A stretch of DNA of 64,000 bases from Megamerina dolium. Taxonomy: Eukaryota > Arthropoda > Insecta > Diptera > Megamerinidae. Positions within the stretch are counted from its first letter, which is position 1, and the number at the start of each line of letters is the position of its first letter. Positions 38,777 to 48,819 of this stretch are shown in pieces. The notes under the pieces are model-generated. The model was not told the origin of the DNA. It saw only the letters and a program-made list of their open reading frames with translations, and did not search any database. The DNA lies in NCBI GenBank assembly GCA_963854835.1, contig OY978527.1, positions 34,272,540-34,336,539 of the forward strand, given 5' to 3'. Made by a program: the position numbers and the translations under genes.

Positions 38777-39482
38777 TTGGGTAATATAAATAGTATCCCG
38801 TTGATGCCCATATATCGGGCAACACTAATTCGATTGTGTCAAACGAACATCGACACGAAAGGAGACATTTGACATTTCGATGTCAAAGATGCATCTAGTT
38901 TTGATCGGTTAGTGACTGAAAAACTCGATGAATTTTTGCAACTAGTCAAGCTAGACCGAGATACAAATTGTCAAGACTAGATTTGATTGATGGCAGATTA
39001 TGTTGAGTGTTTAGTGTAATTGGAATGGAATTGGCCACTACAACAGGCAGAAATGGTCCAATCGGTCCTCTACTGTACACAATATGAGCATTTGTATCAA
39101 GCGATCAAGAAAGAGCGACCAACATTGGCCAGGAAAAAGGCCAGGCTACACACATAAAAATGAATGGAACTTACATCTACCGTATATCCCAGACTTCGTA
39201 CCGTCTGGCTACCATGTGTTTCGGTCTTTGCAAAACTCTTTTTATGGCAAAAAAAAAAAGAAAAATTGGCCAACCGAAGAGCCGCTGATAATGGCTGAGT
39301 CAAATTTTTCGTCGACAAACAACAGAAGTTCTACACCGATGGAATTATGAAGCTACTCGAAAAATGGCAAAAGGTCATAAATAACAATGGCCAATATGTA
39401 CTTGATTAAAATTAATTTTGATTAAAGAAAAGTTTTCTTCCAAAATGCACCAAAAAAACCGCAGTGACTTTATATTACCCAA
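38777..39482 (+). mobile_element. Internally deleted mariner (mellifera-type), 706 bp
   Basis: The terminal inverted repeats begin TTGGGTAATATAAA at both ends, with TA outside each (38775-38776 and 39483-39484). The right end continues GTCACTGCGG, as in mellifera-group mariners. The interior encodes a degraded C-terminal transposase: LHLPYIPDFVPSGYHVFRSL (39167-39226), where the catalytic D has become G, then remains of the C-terminal tail (LLEKWQKVINNNGQYV). The N-terminal half is mostly missing. Confidence 0.8.
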
Positions 39483-39760
39483 TATATATGCTATGTCGAT
39501 TTTCAGTATAAAATAGAGAAAGACAGAAATTAAATATAAAAAATCTCCTTACAGTCGGCTGGGGCCGACCAAACTATACCCTGCATATGTAGATTTATAT
39601 ATAAAAAGTTTACTCGAATATCCAACTTTTCTTTTATTTCCACTTTTCAAGAAACAATTTTTGCATATACTACTAATTTACACCCGAAATATGGTTGGCT
39701 TTGACGAAGTAAAAGGATTTTAAGATAATTCCGAGGCTTAGTATGGGAGCTATATAAAAA

Positions 39761-41445
39761 GTGGGCGTGGCTTACCACTTTCTAGTAAATCCAATTAATT
39801 TTTCAATGTTAATCCACACCTTAAATTTGGTGTCCTGCGTTGAATAGTTTCTAAGTTATGGTGGTTAACATTTTTGTTTAATTTCCTCAACTTTGTATGG
39901 GAGCCCCAATAAGAAGTGGGCGTGGTACGCTGATTTTTTGCCAGATTATTTCCGACTACCATATTAACCTAAGTGTTAATTATGATTGTTCTAGACAGAA
40001 GGATGCAGAAGTTACAGCTATTTCAATTTAAAAGAAATTCGGTCATTTTGTATGGGGCAACTATAAACAGTGGGGGTGGCCAGTCCATTTCCTGTGAGTC
40101 TAGTTGCTCTTAAAATACTAATCTATATCTTAAATCTGGTTGTTCTGCGCAGAATAGTTTGCAAGTTATGATGGTTAACTTTTTTTTAATTTCCGTAACT
40201 TTGTATGGGTACCCCAAGAAAGAGTGCGCGTGGCACACTGATTTTTTTGCAGGTTATTTCCGACTACCATATTAATCTAAACGTCAATTATAGATATTCT
40301 AGCCAGAAGATTGCAGAAGTTACAGCTGTTTCAATTTAAAAGAAATTCGGTAATTTTGTATGGCGGCCACTATCAACAGTGGGCGTGGTGCGCCCATTTT
40401 CTGTGGGCCTAGTTGCTCGTACAATACTAATCCATACCTTAAATCTCGTTGTCCTACGCTAAATGGTTTGTAAGTTATGGAGCTTAAAAGTTTTAGTTTA
40501 ATTCCCTTGACTTTGTATGGCAGACTTATGAAGGAGTGGGCGTGGTACGCTGATTTTTCGCCAGATTATTTCCGACTACGATATTAATTTAAGTGTCAAT
40601 TATGGTTATTGTAGACATAAGATTGCCTAAGTTACAGCTGTTTCAATTTAAAATTTGTATGGGGGCTATGATAAACACTGGGCGTGGTGCGTCCATTTTC
40701 TGTGAGCCTAGTTGCTCGTACAATACTAATCCATACCCTAAGTCTCGTTGTCCTAGGCTAAATGGTTTGTAAGCTATGGAGCTTAAAATTTTAGTTTAAT
40801 TCACTCGACTTTGTATGGGAGACCCATGAAGGAGTGGGCGTGGCACACTGATTTTCTGCCAGATTTTTGCCGACTACGATATTAATTTAAGTGTCAATTA
40901 TGTTTATTCTAGACAGAAGATTGCCGAAGTTACAGCTGTTTCAATAAAATTTGTATGGGGGCTACGATAAACACTGGGCGTGGTGCGCCCATTTTCTGTG
41001 AACCTAGTTGCTCGTACAATACTAATCCACACCTTAAATGTCGTTATTCTACGCTGAATAGTTTGCAAGTTATAACCGGTAACATTTTTTTTAATTTCCG
41101 CAACTTTGTATGGCAGACCCAAAAAGGAGTGGGCGTGGCACATTAATTTTCTGCCATATTATTTCTGACTACCGTATTGATCTAAGTGTCAAGTATGGTT
41201 ATTGTAGACAGAAGATTGAAGAAGTTACAGCAGTTTCAATTTAAAAGAAGTACAGACACTTTGTATGGGAGCTACGCTAGAAAGTAGGCGTGGCTCATCT
41301 ACTTTTGGTGAGGTTATATAGTAGTATAATATAACTCTATGTGCAAAATATTGTTGTCCCAAGTGGTATATTGTGTGAGTTATAGTAAGTTAAAGATTTT
41401 GAAAATTTCGAGGTTAGTCGCTTTGAATGCTTGGTGTGGGCGTGG
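39761..41445 (-). repeat. Tandem array of about 154-bp units with GGGCGTGG boxes
   Basis: GTGGGCGTGG or a close variant occurs at 39761, 39916, 40070, 40224, 40379, 40536, 40678, 40834, 40974, 41129, 41284 and 41436. The steps are 155, 154, 154, 155, 157, 142, 156, 140, 155, 155 and 152. Two kinds of unit alternate, so the higher period is about 308 bp. Each box follows TTTGTATGGG-like sequence at a fixed distance. Confidence 0.9.
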
Positions 41446-41572
41446 TTATTGACCGATCATGCCCAATATCAATCCCCTCCGTACCCTTGGATCATAGATT
41501 ACTTATGCCAAATTTCATCGAAATAGCTCAATATTTACTCAAGTTATCGTGCGAACCAGCCAGGTGACAGAC

Positions 41573-41636
41573 AGACGGACGGACGGACGGACGGACGGAC
41601 GGACGGACGGACGGACGGACGGACGGACGGACGGAC
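41573..41636 (+). repeat. (GGAC)n microsatellite
   Basis: About sixteen GGAC repeats inside unit A. The matching GTCC tracts in units B and C are shorter (about 42143-42176 and 42951-42986). Confidence 0.95.
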
Positions 41637-41787
41637 ATCGTTAAATCGAAAATTTAATCGACGCTGATCACGAATATATATCCATGTCTATATCTCCGGA
41701 GATTCCTTCAAGTGGACACAAACATCTGACCGAAATGAATATACCATGCATATTGCATTATGCAGGGTATAAAAACGTATTGAATAG

Positions 41788-41819
41788 CATGGTGGAATAA
41801 TAAAAGGTGCTGTACGTAG
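41788..41819 (+). repeat. Left terminal inverted repeat of the P-like element
   Basis: 32 bp ending in TGCTGTACGTAG, with ATTGAATAG directly to its left. Confidence 0.75.
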
Positions 41820-42006
41820 TGACAGGCACGTTTTGGCACTCCCGATGCTCAACGTTGTATTTTGGAAGTACGGGAAAATGGGGAATAATTTAGGGCCTTT
41901 TATGAAAACTTATTTTAGGATCAAATGAAATATGGATATCCGTGATTCTTGGTATTAAAGATAATTTATACCGTATTATGTAGAAAAAAAAACATCATTT
42001 ACCTTT

Positions 42007-42690
42007 TTATACCCTGCATAATGCAATATGCATGGTATATTCATTTCGGTCAGATGTTTGTGTCCACTTGAAGGAATCTCCGGAGATATAGACATGTATA
42101 TATATTCGTGATCAGCGTCGATTAGATTTTCGATTTAACGATGTCCGTCCGTCCGTCCGTCCGTCCGTCTGTCTGTCACCTGGCTGGTTCGCACGATAAC
42201 TTGAGTAAATATTGAGCTATTTCGATGAAATTTGGCATAAGTAATCTATGATCCAAGGGTACGGAGGGGATTGATATTGGGTATGATCGGTCAATAACCA
42301 CGCCCACACGAAGCATTCAAAGCGACTAACCTCGAAATTTTCAAAATTTTTAACTTGCTATAACTCACATAATATACCACTTGGGACAACAATATTTTGC
42401 ACATAGACTTATATTATACTACTATATAACCTCACCAAAAGTGGGTGAGCCACGCCTACTTTCTAGAGTAGCTCCCATACAAAGTGTCTGTACTTCTTTT
42501 AAATTGAAACTGCTGTAACTTCTACAATCTTCTGTCTAGAATAACCATAATTGACACTTAGGTTAACACGGTAGTCGGAAATAATATGGCAGAAAATCAA
42601 TGTGCCACGCCCACTCCTTTTTGGGTCTCCCATACAAAGTTGCGGAAATTAAAAAATGTTACCGGTTATAACTTGCAAACTATTCAGCGT
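42007..42690 (+). mobile_element. Helentron-associated unit B, 3'-truncated
   Basis: It starts TTATACCCTGCATAATGCA and has the GTCC tract and three CCACGCC(C/T)AC boxes. By eye it is nearly identical to unit C until it breaks off at about 42690 inside CTATTCAGCGT. It sits 126 bp upstream of C in the same orientation, inside the P-like element. The lost 3' end includes the stem-loop. Confidence 0.8.
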
Positions 42691-42815
42691 TTGGTTGATC
42701 CTTAGAAATAGTAATTTTCATATATTTTCTGTGAGGTATGTTCATATATGTAAATGTAAGGTAGATGCAATGGAATATTTTACATTAATATCAGCGCGTC
42801 ACGTACTTACGCTTA

Positions 42816-44098
42816 TTATACCCTGCATAATGCAATATGCATGGTATATTTATTTCGGTCAGATGTTTGTGTCCACTTGAAGGAATCTCCGGAGATATAG
42901 ACATAGATATATATTCGTGATCAGCGTCGATTAAATTTTCGATTTAACGATGTCCGTCCGTCCGTCCGTCCGTCCGTCTGTCTGTCACCTGGCTGGTTCG
43001 CACGATAACTTGAGTAAATATTGAGCTATTTCGATGAAATTTGGCATACGTAATCTATAATCCAAGGGTACGGAGGGGATTGATATTGGGCATGATCGGT
43101 CAATAACCACGCCCACACCAAGCATTCAAAGCGACTAACCTCGAAATTTTCAGAATCTTTAACTTGCTATAACTCACATAATATACCACTTGGGACAACA
43201 ATATTTTGCACATAGACTTATATTATACTACTATATAACCTCATCAAAAGTGGTTGAGCCACGCCTACTTTTTAGCGTAGCTCTCATACAAAGTGTCTGT
43301 ACTTCTTTTAAATTGAAACTGCTGTAACTTCTACAATCTTCTGTCCAGAATAACCATAATTGACACTTAGATTAACATGGTAGTCGGAAATAATATGGCA
43401 GAAAATCAGTGTGCCACGCCCACTCCTTTTTGGGTCTCCCATACAAAGTTGCGGAAATTAAAAAATGTTACCGGTTATAACTTGCAAACTATTCAGCGTA
43501 GAATAACGAGATTTAAGGTGTGGATTAGTATTGTACGAGCAACTAGGCTCACAGAAAATGGGCGCACCACGCCCACTGTTTATCGTAGCCCCCATACAAA
43601 TTTTAAATTGAAACAGCTGTAACTTCGGCAATCTTCTGTCTAGAATAACCATAATTGACACTTAGATTAATATCGTAGTCGGAAATAATCTGGCGAAAAA
43701 TCTGCGTACCACGCCCACTTCTTATTGGGGCTCCCATACAAAGTTGAGGAAATTAAACAAAAATGTTAACCACTATAACTTAGAAAATATTCAACGTAGG
43801 ACAGCAAATTTAAGGTGTGGATTAACATTAAAAAATTAATTGGATTTACTAGAAAGTGGTAAGCCACGCCCACTTTTTATATAGCTCCCATACTAAGCCT
43901 CGGAATTATCTTAAAATCCTTTTACTTCGTCAAAGTCAACCATATTTCGGGTGTAAATTAGTAGTATATGCAAAAATTGTTTCTATAAAAGTGGAAATAA
44001 AAGAAAAGTTGGATATTCGAGTAAACTTTTTATATATAAATCTACATATGCAGGGTATAGTTTGGTCGGCCCCAGCCGACTGTAAGGAGATTTTTTAA
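42816..44098 (+). mobile_element. Helentron-associated (DINE-1-like) unit C
   Basis: This is a complete unit: 5' TTATACCCTGCATAATGCA, GTCC tract, six CCACGCCCAC-type boxes (43107, 43259, 43414, 43567, 43709, 43864), inner repeat ATGCAGGGTATA (44048-44059), stem-loop GTCGGC-CCCA-GCCGAC (44067-44082) and the end TGTAAGGAGATTT. It is 1.28 kb with no coding capacity. It is in inverted orientation to unit A, with the 5' ends facing each other. Confidence 0.8.
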
Positions 44099-45037
44099 AT
44101 AATTTAGAATTCCCTCGAAATTACGAATTTTTTCGTATTTAAATAAGCCAGTATTAAAAAAATTGAGTTTTTCGTACCGTTAAAAATTGATCAGTCTTTG
44201 TCAGTAAAATAAGAAACTAATTTCGATTAAATTTGTTCAATCAATTACTTGATTTGTGCATACTTACATTTGGGCAGTATTGCAAAGGTATTGCAAAGTT
44301 TTATGTTGTAAATGAAAGTTGTATACGAACACAACACCACTTGTGAACAGACTGTTGTATATTTCATCTATATATGTTCTTTTTATCACAACGCATAATG
44401 TCAAAATCTGTTCAGACAGTGTCAAAATTATTAACCCTCTCGTAGAGTACAAGGTGATGAATTTTTATACTTTTATTTTTTAAAATAAAACAATGGGCTT
44501 TAACAAATTTTTTCACTATTTTAAACTATTGTAACAAATAAGCAAATATTTACAAATTTATATAATTGGAATAATGAGACGTTTCACTCTTATATCAGGG
44601 GATTAATGTGTAAACAACTTTTGAATTTTTCACTTTGATAGATTTCAAAAAGCTGTCTTTCCATTTTCTTCTATACACTTATTTCAAAGCGAAAGCATCA
44701 AAATTACCCTCTTTGGTAATTAAATTTTGGAATAGTACACTCAACAAACATGGGCTGCAAAATAAAAATATTAAACTATACAACGGTACACGATATAAAC
44801 TGGCTAATTGAGTTTTAAATTGAAAAAATATAAATTAAATATAAATTCTGAACGAAAAGGATTAAAAGCAATGATGAAAAAAAAAACGCAAGTAATGCAC
44901 CCCCTTGTTTTTACTTGAAATTAAATTATAAACTACTTTTTAGAAATTTTCTTTGAAAATGAAAATGTAAGTTTACGAAGAAGCATTACTAATTTACTAG
45001 GGAAGCGAGAATTGTCAAATTAGAGAGATATAGAATT

Positions 45038-45069
45038 CTAGGTACAGCACCTTTTATTATTCCATTATG
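45038..45069 (-). repeat. Right terminal inverted repeat of the P-like element
   Basis: The complement reads CATAATGGAATAATAAAAGG and continues to CTGTACCTAG. ATTGAATAG lies directly to its right. Confidence 0.75.
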
Positions 45070-45078
45070 ATTGAATAG

Positions 45079-45984
45079 TCTTAAAAAAATGTTTTTAAGT
45101 TGAACATTTTCAATGCATTTGCATTATTTATACATGAAATAATTTTTTATTAAATTTATACTGTCGTTTACGAACAAATGAGAAGATTGGGGGCTCGCCC
45201 ACTTCATGTAAAATTTTTTCTCCCTACAAAGTTAATAACTATATGTGTCAAATATGATTACCCTAGACGAAGGAACACATGATTTATATAAGTTCTAAAT
45301 TTAAAATATTTCACGACTCTATACGAGAGCTATATTGTTTAGTTTAGTAGTGCTCCTTCCATCGTTGTAGAACGTTGTACATTTGTTCTCGGTTGATACG
45401 TTTGCACACAGGATTTGATTTGTTGATGCATGCTTATATTTACGCTATTTCTTTCCTTTTTCCTTAAGATTCTCTTCGTCTTTCTTATCTCTTCCTGGTA
45501 CTCGCGCTGGTTTTTTCTAAAGCCATAACTTATAACTAAGTTATGGCTGTTTAAAACTCTGTTTTTGAATTCTGAAACTTGGTACAAATTTGAAGCAGAC
45601 AGGCGCCGGCCAGACGTAGACGCAGGAATAATAATGTAATATTCTCTATTTGAGAAAAGAGAAATTTGTTTATAGCTATAATTTGATTTGATCAGTCAAT
45701 TTGTTGTTATTACGAATTCGAATGCAAAAGATAATAACGAAAATACCAAAGGCTTTACAAAATTCAGGTTTAAATTAAAGGATACATTCCGCTACAAGTT
45801 GTTGCCGATATGTTAAGTTATAGATTAATAATTATCAATGCATCAATTGTCAAAAATTGACATTATTAAAATTACATACCAATTACAGTATTTGAGTTAG
45901 AATCGCAATATGTATTTCTTGCTAAAGAATGAGAATGCGATAAAATCGCCTACATAAAAAATTCAAAAAACACGGAGCATTGGA
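45079..45984. other. Stretch with a relic of the Helentron-like family and a strong hairpin
   Basis: 45184-45345 looks like an eroded piece of the GGGCGTGG family (CTCGCCCAC, CTCCCTACAAAGT, ATACGAGAGCTATAT). 45521-45548 is a perfect 12-bp-arm hairpin, AGCCATAACTTA-TAAC-TAAGTTATGGCT. No gene-like frame was found. Confidence 0.45.
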
Positions 45985-46470
45985 AATTTGAGGGGAACGA
46001 AAGAGCAGACGAATTGGCTAGGGCAGGTTCTGCATTGGATATTTCACTGGCGGAAACTGTAGCTATTCCGTTCAGATAAAAAAAAAGTACCATAGCTTAT
46101 CACTACTGTTCCATTGCGGAACACAGAAAGAAGCGGCTGACAACTTGTACCGTGTCAAGACAGACATGGCCAAGGTATAACATTCAAAGGGCGGATCAAC
46201 TGTGGTTCGGACAGTTCATTGGAAAGTTGAGAGACAAGCAGAGAGAATGAATCTTCCCTTCAATTCTTTCTGTCACAGCTATCAGGATGACAATGAGTCA
46301 GAAAGCCTCTCTCATTACTTATGCGAATGTCCTGGTTTGGCATGAGCCAGAATTGGCTCTTTTGACAAACCTTTTGTTCAAAGTATTGCCGAAATCTCAG
46401 ATATTGTGCTAAAAAGCAATTATTTAAACTTTTATAATATACATTTTGTAGATGTAGTCGACCTTCATCG
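45985..46470 (+). pseudogene. LINE C-terminus: end of RNase H and C-terminal Cys/His motif
   Basis: The plus strand encodes GNERADELARAGSALDISLA (the last RNase H motif and what follows it), then, after stops, [16 protein letters not shown]. It continues into [20 protein letters not shown], typical of the LINE C-terminal tail. Several stops make it dead. It ends where the (TA)n tract begins. Confidence 0.7.
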
Positions 46471-46473
46471 ACC

Positions 46474-46617
<144 letters not shown>

Positions 46618-46720
46618 TATCCATTTTGCGGTTTCAAAAGTAAATATAAATAAAACACATACATATAAAATATTTTTTATCATGATATTTCTTTTTTATT
46701 ATAAAGTTTGAACGTTGACA

Positions 46721-47491
46721 TTATGTGTGAAATACTACATCATTTAAATGACCACCATGCGAATTGTTGCAAGCATCGATTCTTTTGAGGTAATTTTCGA
46801 CCACTTTTTGACACATATTGGGCGGTATCTCAGCCATAACGTGACGAATGTTGGTTTTTAGGTGCTCAAGAATTAAAGGTTTATCTGCATAAACACGGTC
46901 TTTCGCGTAGCCCCACAAAAAAAAGTCAAGCGGTGTCAAATCGCATGATCTTGGTGGCCACTTGATATCGCCACGACGAGAAATTACGCGGCCAGAAAAT
47001 TTCTCTTGCAATAAAGCCATATTCGCTCGAGTTGTGTGGCATGTGGCACCGTCTTGTTGAAACCACATATTCTCTAAGTCGTAATCTTCAATAGCAGGCA
47101 AAAAAAAGTCGGTTATCATATGACCATAACGCTCCGAATTGACGGTGACAGTCGTTCCATCGTCGTTTTCGAAGAAGTAAGGTCCAATCACACCTCCGGA
47201 CCAAAGAGCGCACCAAGCAGTGACTTTTTGTGGATGTAGTGGCCTCTCTTCAATTACTTGAGGATTCTCAGAACCCCAAATACGACAATTTTGTTTGTTA
47301 ACATACCCACCGAGTGAGAAATGTGCTTCGTCGCTGAAGAAAATTTTGTTCGAAAAATCGCCGTCCACCGCCTGTTGTTCAAGCACCCATTCGACGTATC
47401 TACGACGTTGTGAATGGTCAGCTGGCTTCAGTTGTTGTGTGAGCTGGATTTTATATGGATGTAGGTGTAGATCCAAATGCAAAATACGCAA
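46721..47491 (-). CDS. Mariner transposase, catalytic part (DD41D)
   Basis: 256 residues, open to a normal stop. It starts with the non-ATG codon TTG, because this is the downstream part of a frameshifted gene; in-frame coding can be followed upstream to about 47590. The catalytic residues are D54 (FFSDEAHF), D147 (WFQQDGATCHTT) and D189 (CDLTPLDFFLWGY). The gap between the last two is 41 residues. The C-terminus (HLNDVVFHT) looks complete. The catalytic core contains no stop, which suggests fairly recent activity of the family. Confidence 0.9.
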   Translation of the reverse strand: MRILHLDLHLHPYKIQLTQQLKPADHSQRRRYVEWVLEQQAVDGDFSNKIFFSDEAHFSLGGYVNKQNCRIWGSENPQVIEERPLHPQKVTAWCALWSGGVIGPYFFENDDGTTVTVNSERYGHMITDFFLPAIEDYDLENMWFQQDGATCHTTRANMALLQEKFSGRVISRRGDIKWPPRSCDLTPLDFFLWGYAKDRVYADKPLILEHLKTNIRHVMAEIPPNMCQKVVENYLKRIDACNNSHGGHLNDVVFHT

Positions 47492-47568
47492 TAATGTGCC
47501 GTAAGACAGTCCTAATTCCTGAGAACGACGAGGAATCGACCCATTCGGGTCTTCGGCAACACTTTCAC

Positions 47569-47847
47569 TTACAGCAGCGATATTTTCGGTGGTACTAGCG
47601 AAACTAGCCTTACAATATCTGTAACCGATCCAGTCTCTTCATATTTCTTCACAATTTTGCCAATTGCTTGCGTAGTTGGACGATTGTGTAAACCATAATC
47701 TCCACTTAAAGCACGATATGTGGCTGTGGCAGAATCACCATTTTTGTAGTAGGTTTTTACAATTTTAATGCATTGTGCGATAGTTAAGCGATCCTTTTTC
47801 GCAAATGTCAGACTTTGAACTGAAAAAGAAAGAAATTGTTTTAACAA
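47569..47847 (-). pseudogene. Mariner transposase, N-terminal DNA-binding part, frameshifted
   Basis: 92 residues with a helix-turn-helix region: LTIAQCIKIVKTYYKNGDSA, then NRPTTQAIGKIVKKYEETGS. It leaves the transposase frame near 47600, where a small deletion appears to have removed a few codons and shifted the frame. The true start may be a later ATG-like position than 47847, since the first dozen residues are not typical. Confidence 0.8.
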
Positions 47848-47923
47848 CTCGAATTCTAGCCCTATACTTTTGAAACCGCGAAATGCATAACCCTATATAT
47901 AATATCATTACTTTGTTATTAAA

Positions 47924-48112
47924 TAGCACTATTGTGCTAATATAATCTATTTATACATAGCACTATTCTGCTAGTAGAATTCGCATATGCGCAGCACTAT
48001 TGTGCCGATTATAACTAATATGTTCCTTCTCTTAAATAGCACTATTCTGCTAGTAGAATTCGCATATGCGCAGCTCTATTGCGTCGATTATACCTAACAT
48101 GTTGCTTCTCTT
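47924..48112 (+). repeat. Array of hairpin motifs, AGCACTATTGTGCT type
   Basis: The dyad AGCACTATTGTGCT or a close variant occurs at 47925, 47959, 47993, 48038 and 48072 (steps 34, 34, 45 and 34). A longer unit of 79 bp, including TAGAATTCGCATATGCGCAG, is duplicated (47958 and 48037). The array lies directly right of the DD41D mariner. Confidence 0.85.
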
Positions 48113-48394
48113 GCTTCTGCTTCCACGTTCTTCTTCTTCTTTTTTCATATCTTACTGCTTCTCTTTGCTACTCTCCTTGTTTATTTTCCGACGTTCCTCT
48201 TCTTCTGCTTAGTTTCTCTTCTTTTGTTGGCGACCACTAAGTAACCAACCGAGACCAAATTTACCTATTCTTCACTATGCATCGAATTAGACGCAGGTGG
48301 AAGTTCAACGAGGGTTTTCAACGGTTTTCTGCGTGGCTGTTACCTGGTTCCATAGCTTGATATTGCCGTTTGTAATAAACTTACAAGTATTCGT
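48113..48394. other. Polypyrimidine stretch followed by a TGGCGACC word
   Basis: 48113-48227 is rich in CTTCTT on the plus strand. TTGGCGACCACTAAG at 48227 looks like a tRNA-Arg primer-binding site, so this could be the right edge of a decayed LTR. No partner LTR or coding region was seen. Confidence 0.25.
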
Positions 48395-48650
48395 CAAAAA
48401 ATTGATTAGCCACGCCTACTTCTTAACGTAGCTCAAATACAATGTAATGGAAATAAAAAAAAAATATGTTTTTTATATTTTATATTGCACTTATAGGCCC
48501 TGAACCGTTCGAAAGAAAAACCTTTCCGATATTTAAGTTATGCTTCAGCCAGGGACCTGACCCACGTCCTGTAGATCAAAACGTACTAACCACTGAGCCA
48601 CGGTACCCATATCTACATGTACATGGCTCAGGCCGACTGTAAGTTAATTT
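48395..48650 (+). mobile_element. Helentron-associated unit, eroded, with a nested SINE
   Basis: The left part has AGCCACGCCTACTT and GTAGCTCAAATACAA, and the right part has ATCTACATGTACATGG and GGCCGACTGTAAG. Both match the 3' portion of unit C. The SINE at 48487-48608 interrupts it. Confidence 0.6.
48487..48608 (-). mobile_element. SINE copy with tRNA-like head, internally deleted
   Basis: On the minus strand it begins GGGTACCGTGGCTCAGTGG (box A TGGCTCAGTGGTTAG) and has an eroded box B. The body continues with the AAAGGTTTTTCTTTCGAACG motif shared with the copy at 62369, then jumps to the 3' end word CCTATAAGTGC. Confidence 0.75.
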
Positions 48651-48819
48651 TGCATTCCTCATTTATTTAATGTCGTTATGTTATTTGTGCATTTTTAAAT
48701 TCCAGAGATATGAAAGCGTGAGGGATACAATGAAAAATATTGGGTGTATTGCATTAATTTAATAAAAAACAAGCAATGACTATGCTACTGGATGTATTGT
48801 ACATCGCTGGCCACTACTT

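Larger units (their letters stand above)
39540..41772 (-). mobile_element. Helentron-associated (DINE-1-like) unit A, minus strand
   Basis: On the minus strand it starts TTATACCCTGCATAATGCA (41772 leftward), passes a (GTCC)n tract (41636-41573), and ends in a stem-loop GTCGGC-CCCA-GCCGAC followed by TGTAAGGAG (39566-39546). Just before the stem-loop is ATGCAGGGTATA, the inverted partner of the 5' end (39589-39575). These are the described DINE-1/Helentron hallmarks: subterminal inverted repeats, GTCY microsatellite and 3' stem-loop. There is no coding capacity. At 2.23 kb it is long for the type because its interior is an array of about 154-bp units, each with a GGGCGTGG box. Confidence 0.8.
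41788..45069. mobile_element. P-superfamily-like element with 32-bp terminal inverted repeats, 3282 bp
   Basis: The left end begins CATGGTGGAATAATAAAAGG (41788). The right end, read from 45069 on the other strand, begins CATAATGGAATAATAAAAGG. The identity runs on through TGCTGTAC to 32 bp, with three differences in all. A 9-bp direct repeat, ATTGAATAG, lies just outside (41779-41787 and 45070-45078). The Drosophila P element terminus begins CATGATGAAATAACATAAGG, and 18 of the first 22 bases agree. There is no transposase: the interior is 41820-42006 (unique), two Helentron-like units, and 44099-45037 (AT-rich, unique). P itself makes 8-bp duplications, so the 9 bp needs a check. This is a non-autonomous element filled by later insertions. 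Confidence 0.7.

Noticed and set aside
39761..41445. Regular array considered as CRISPR-like or as a coding satellite
   Set aside because: The units are about 154 bp with no short direct repeat and spacer pattern, no frame is open across units, and the context is a eukaryotic Helentron-like repeat.
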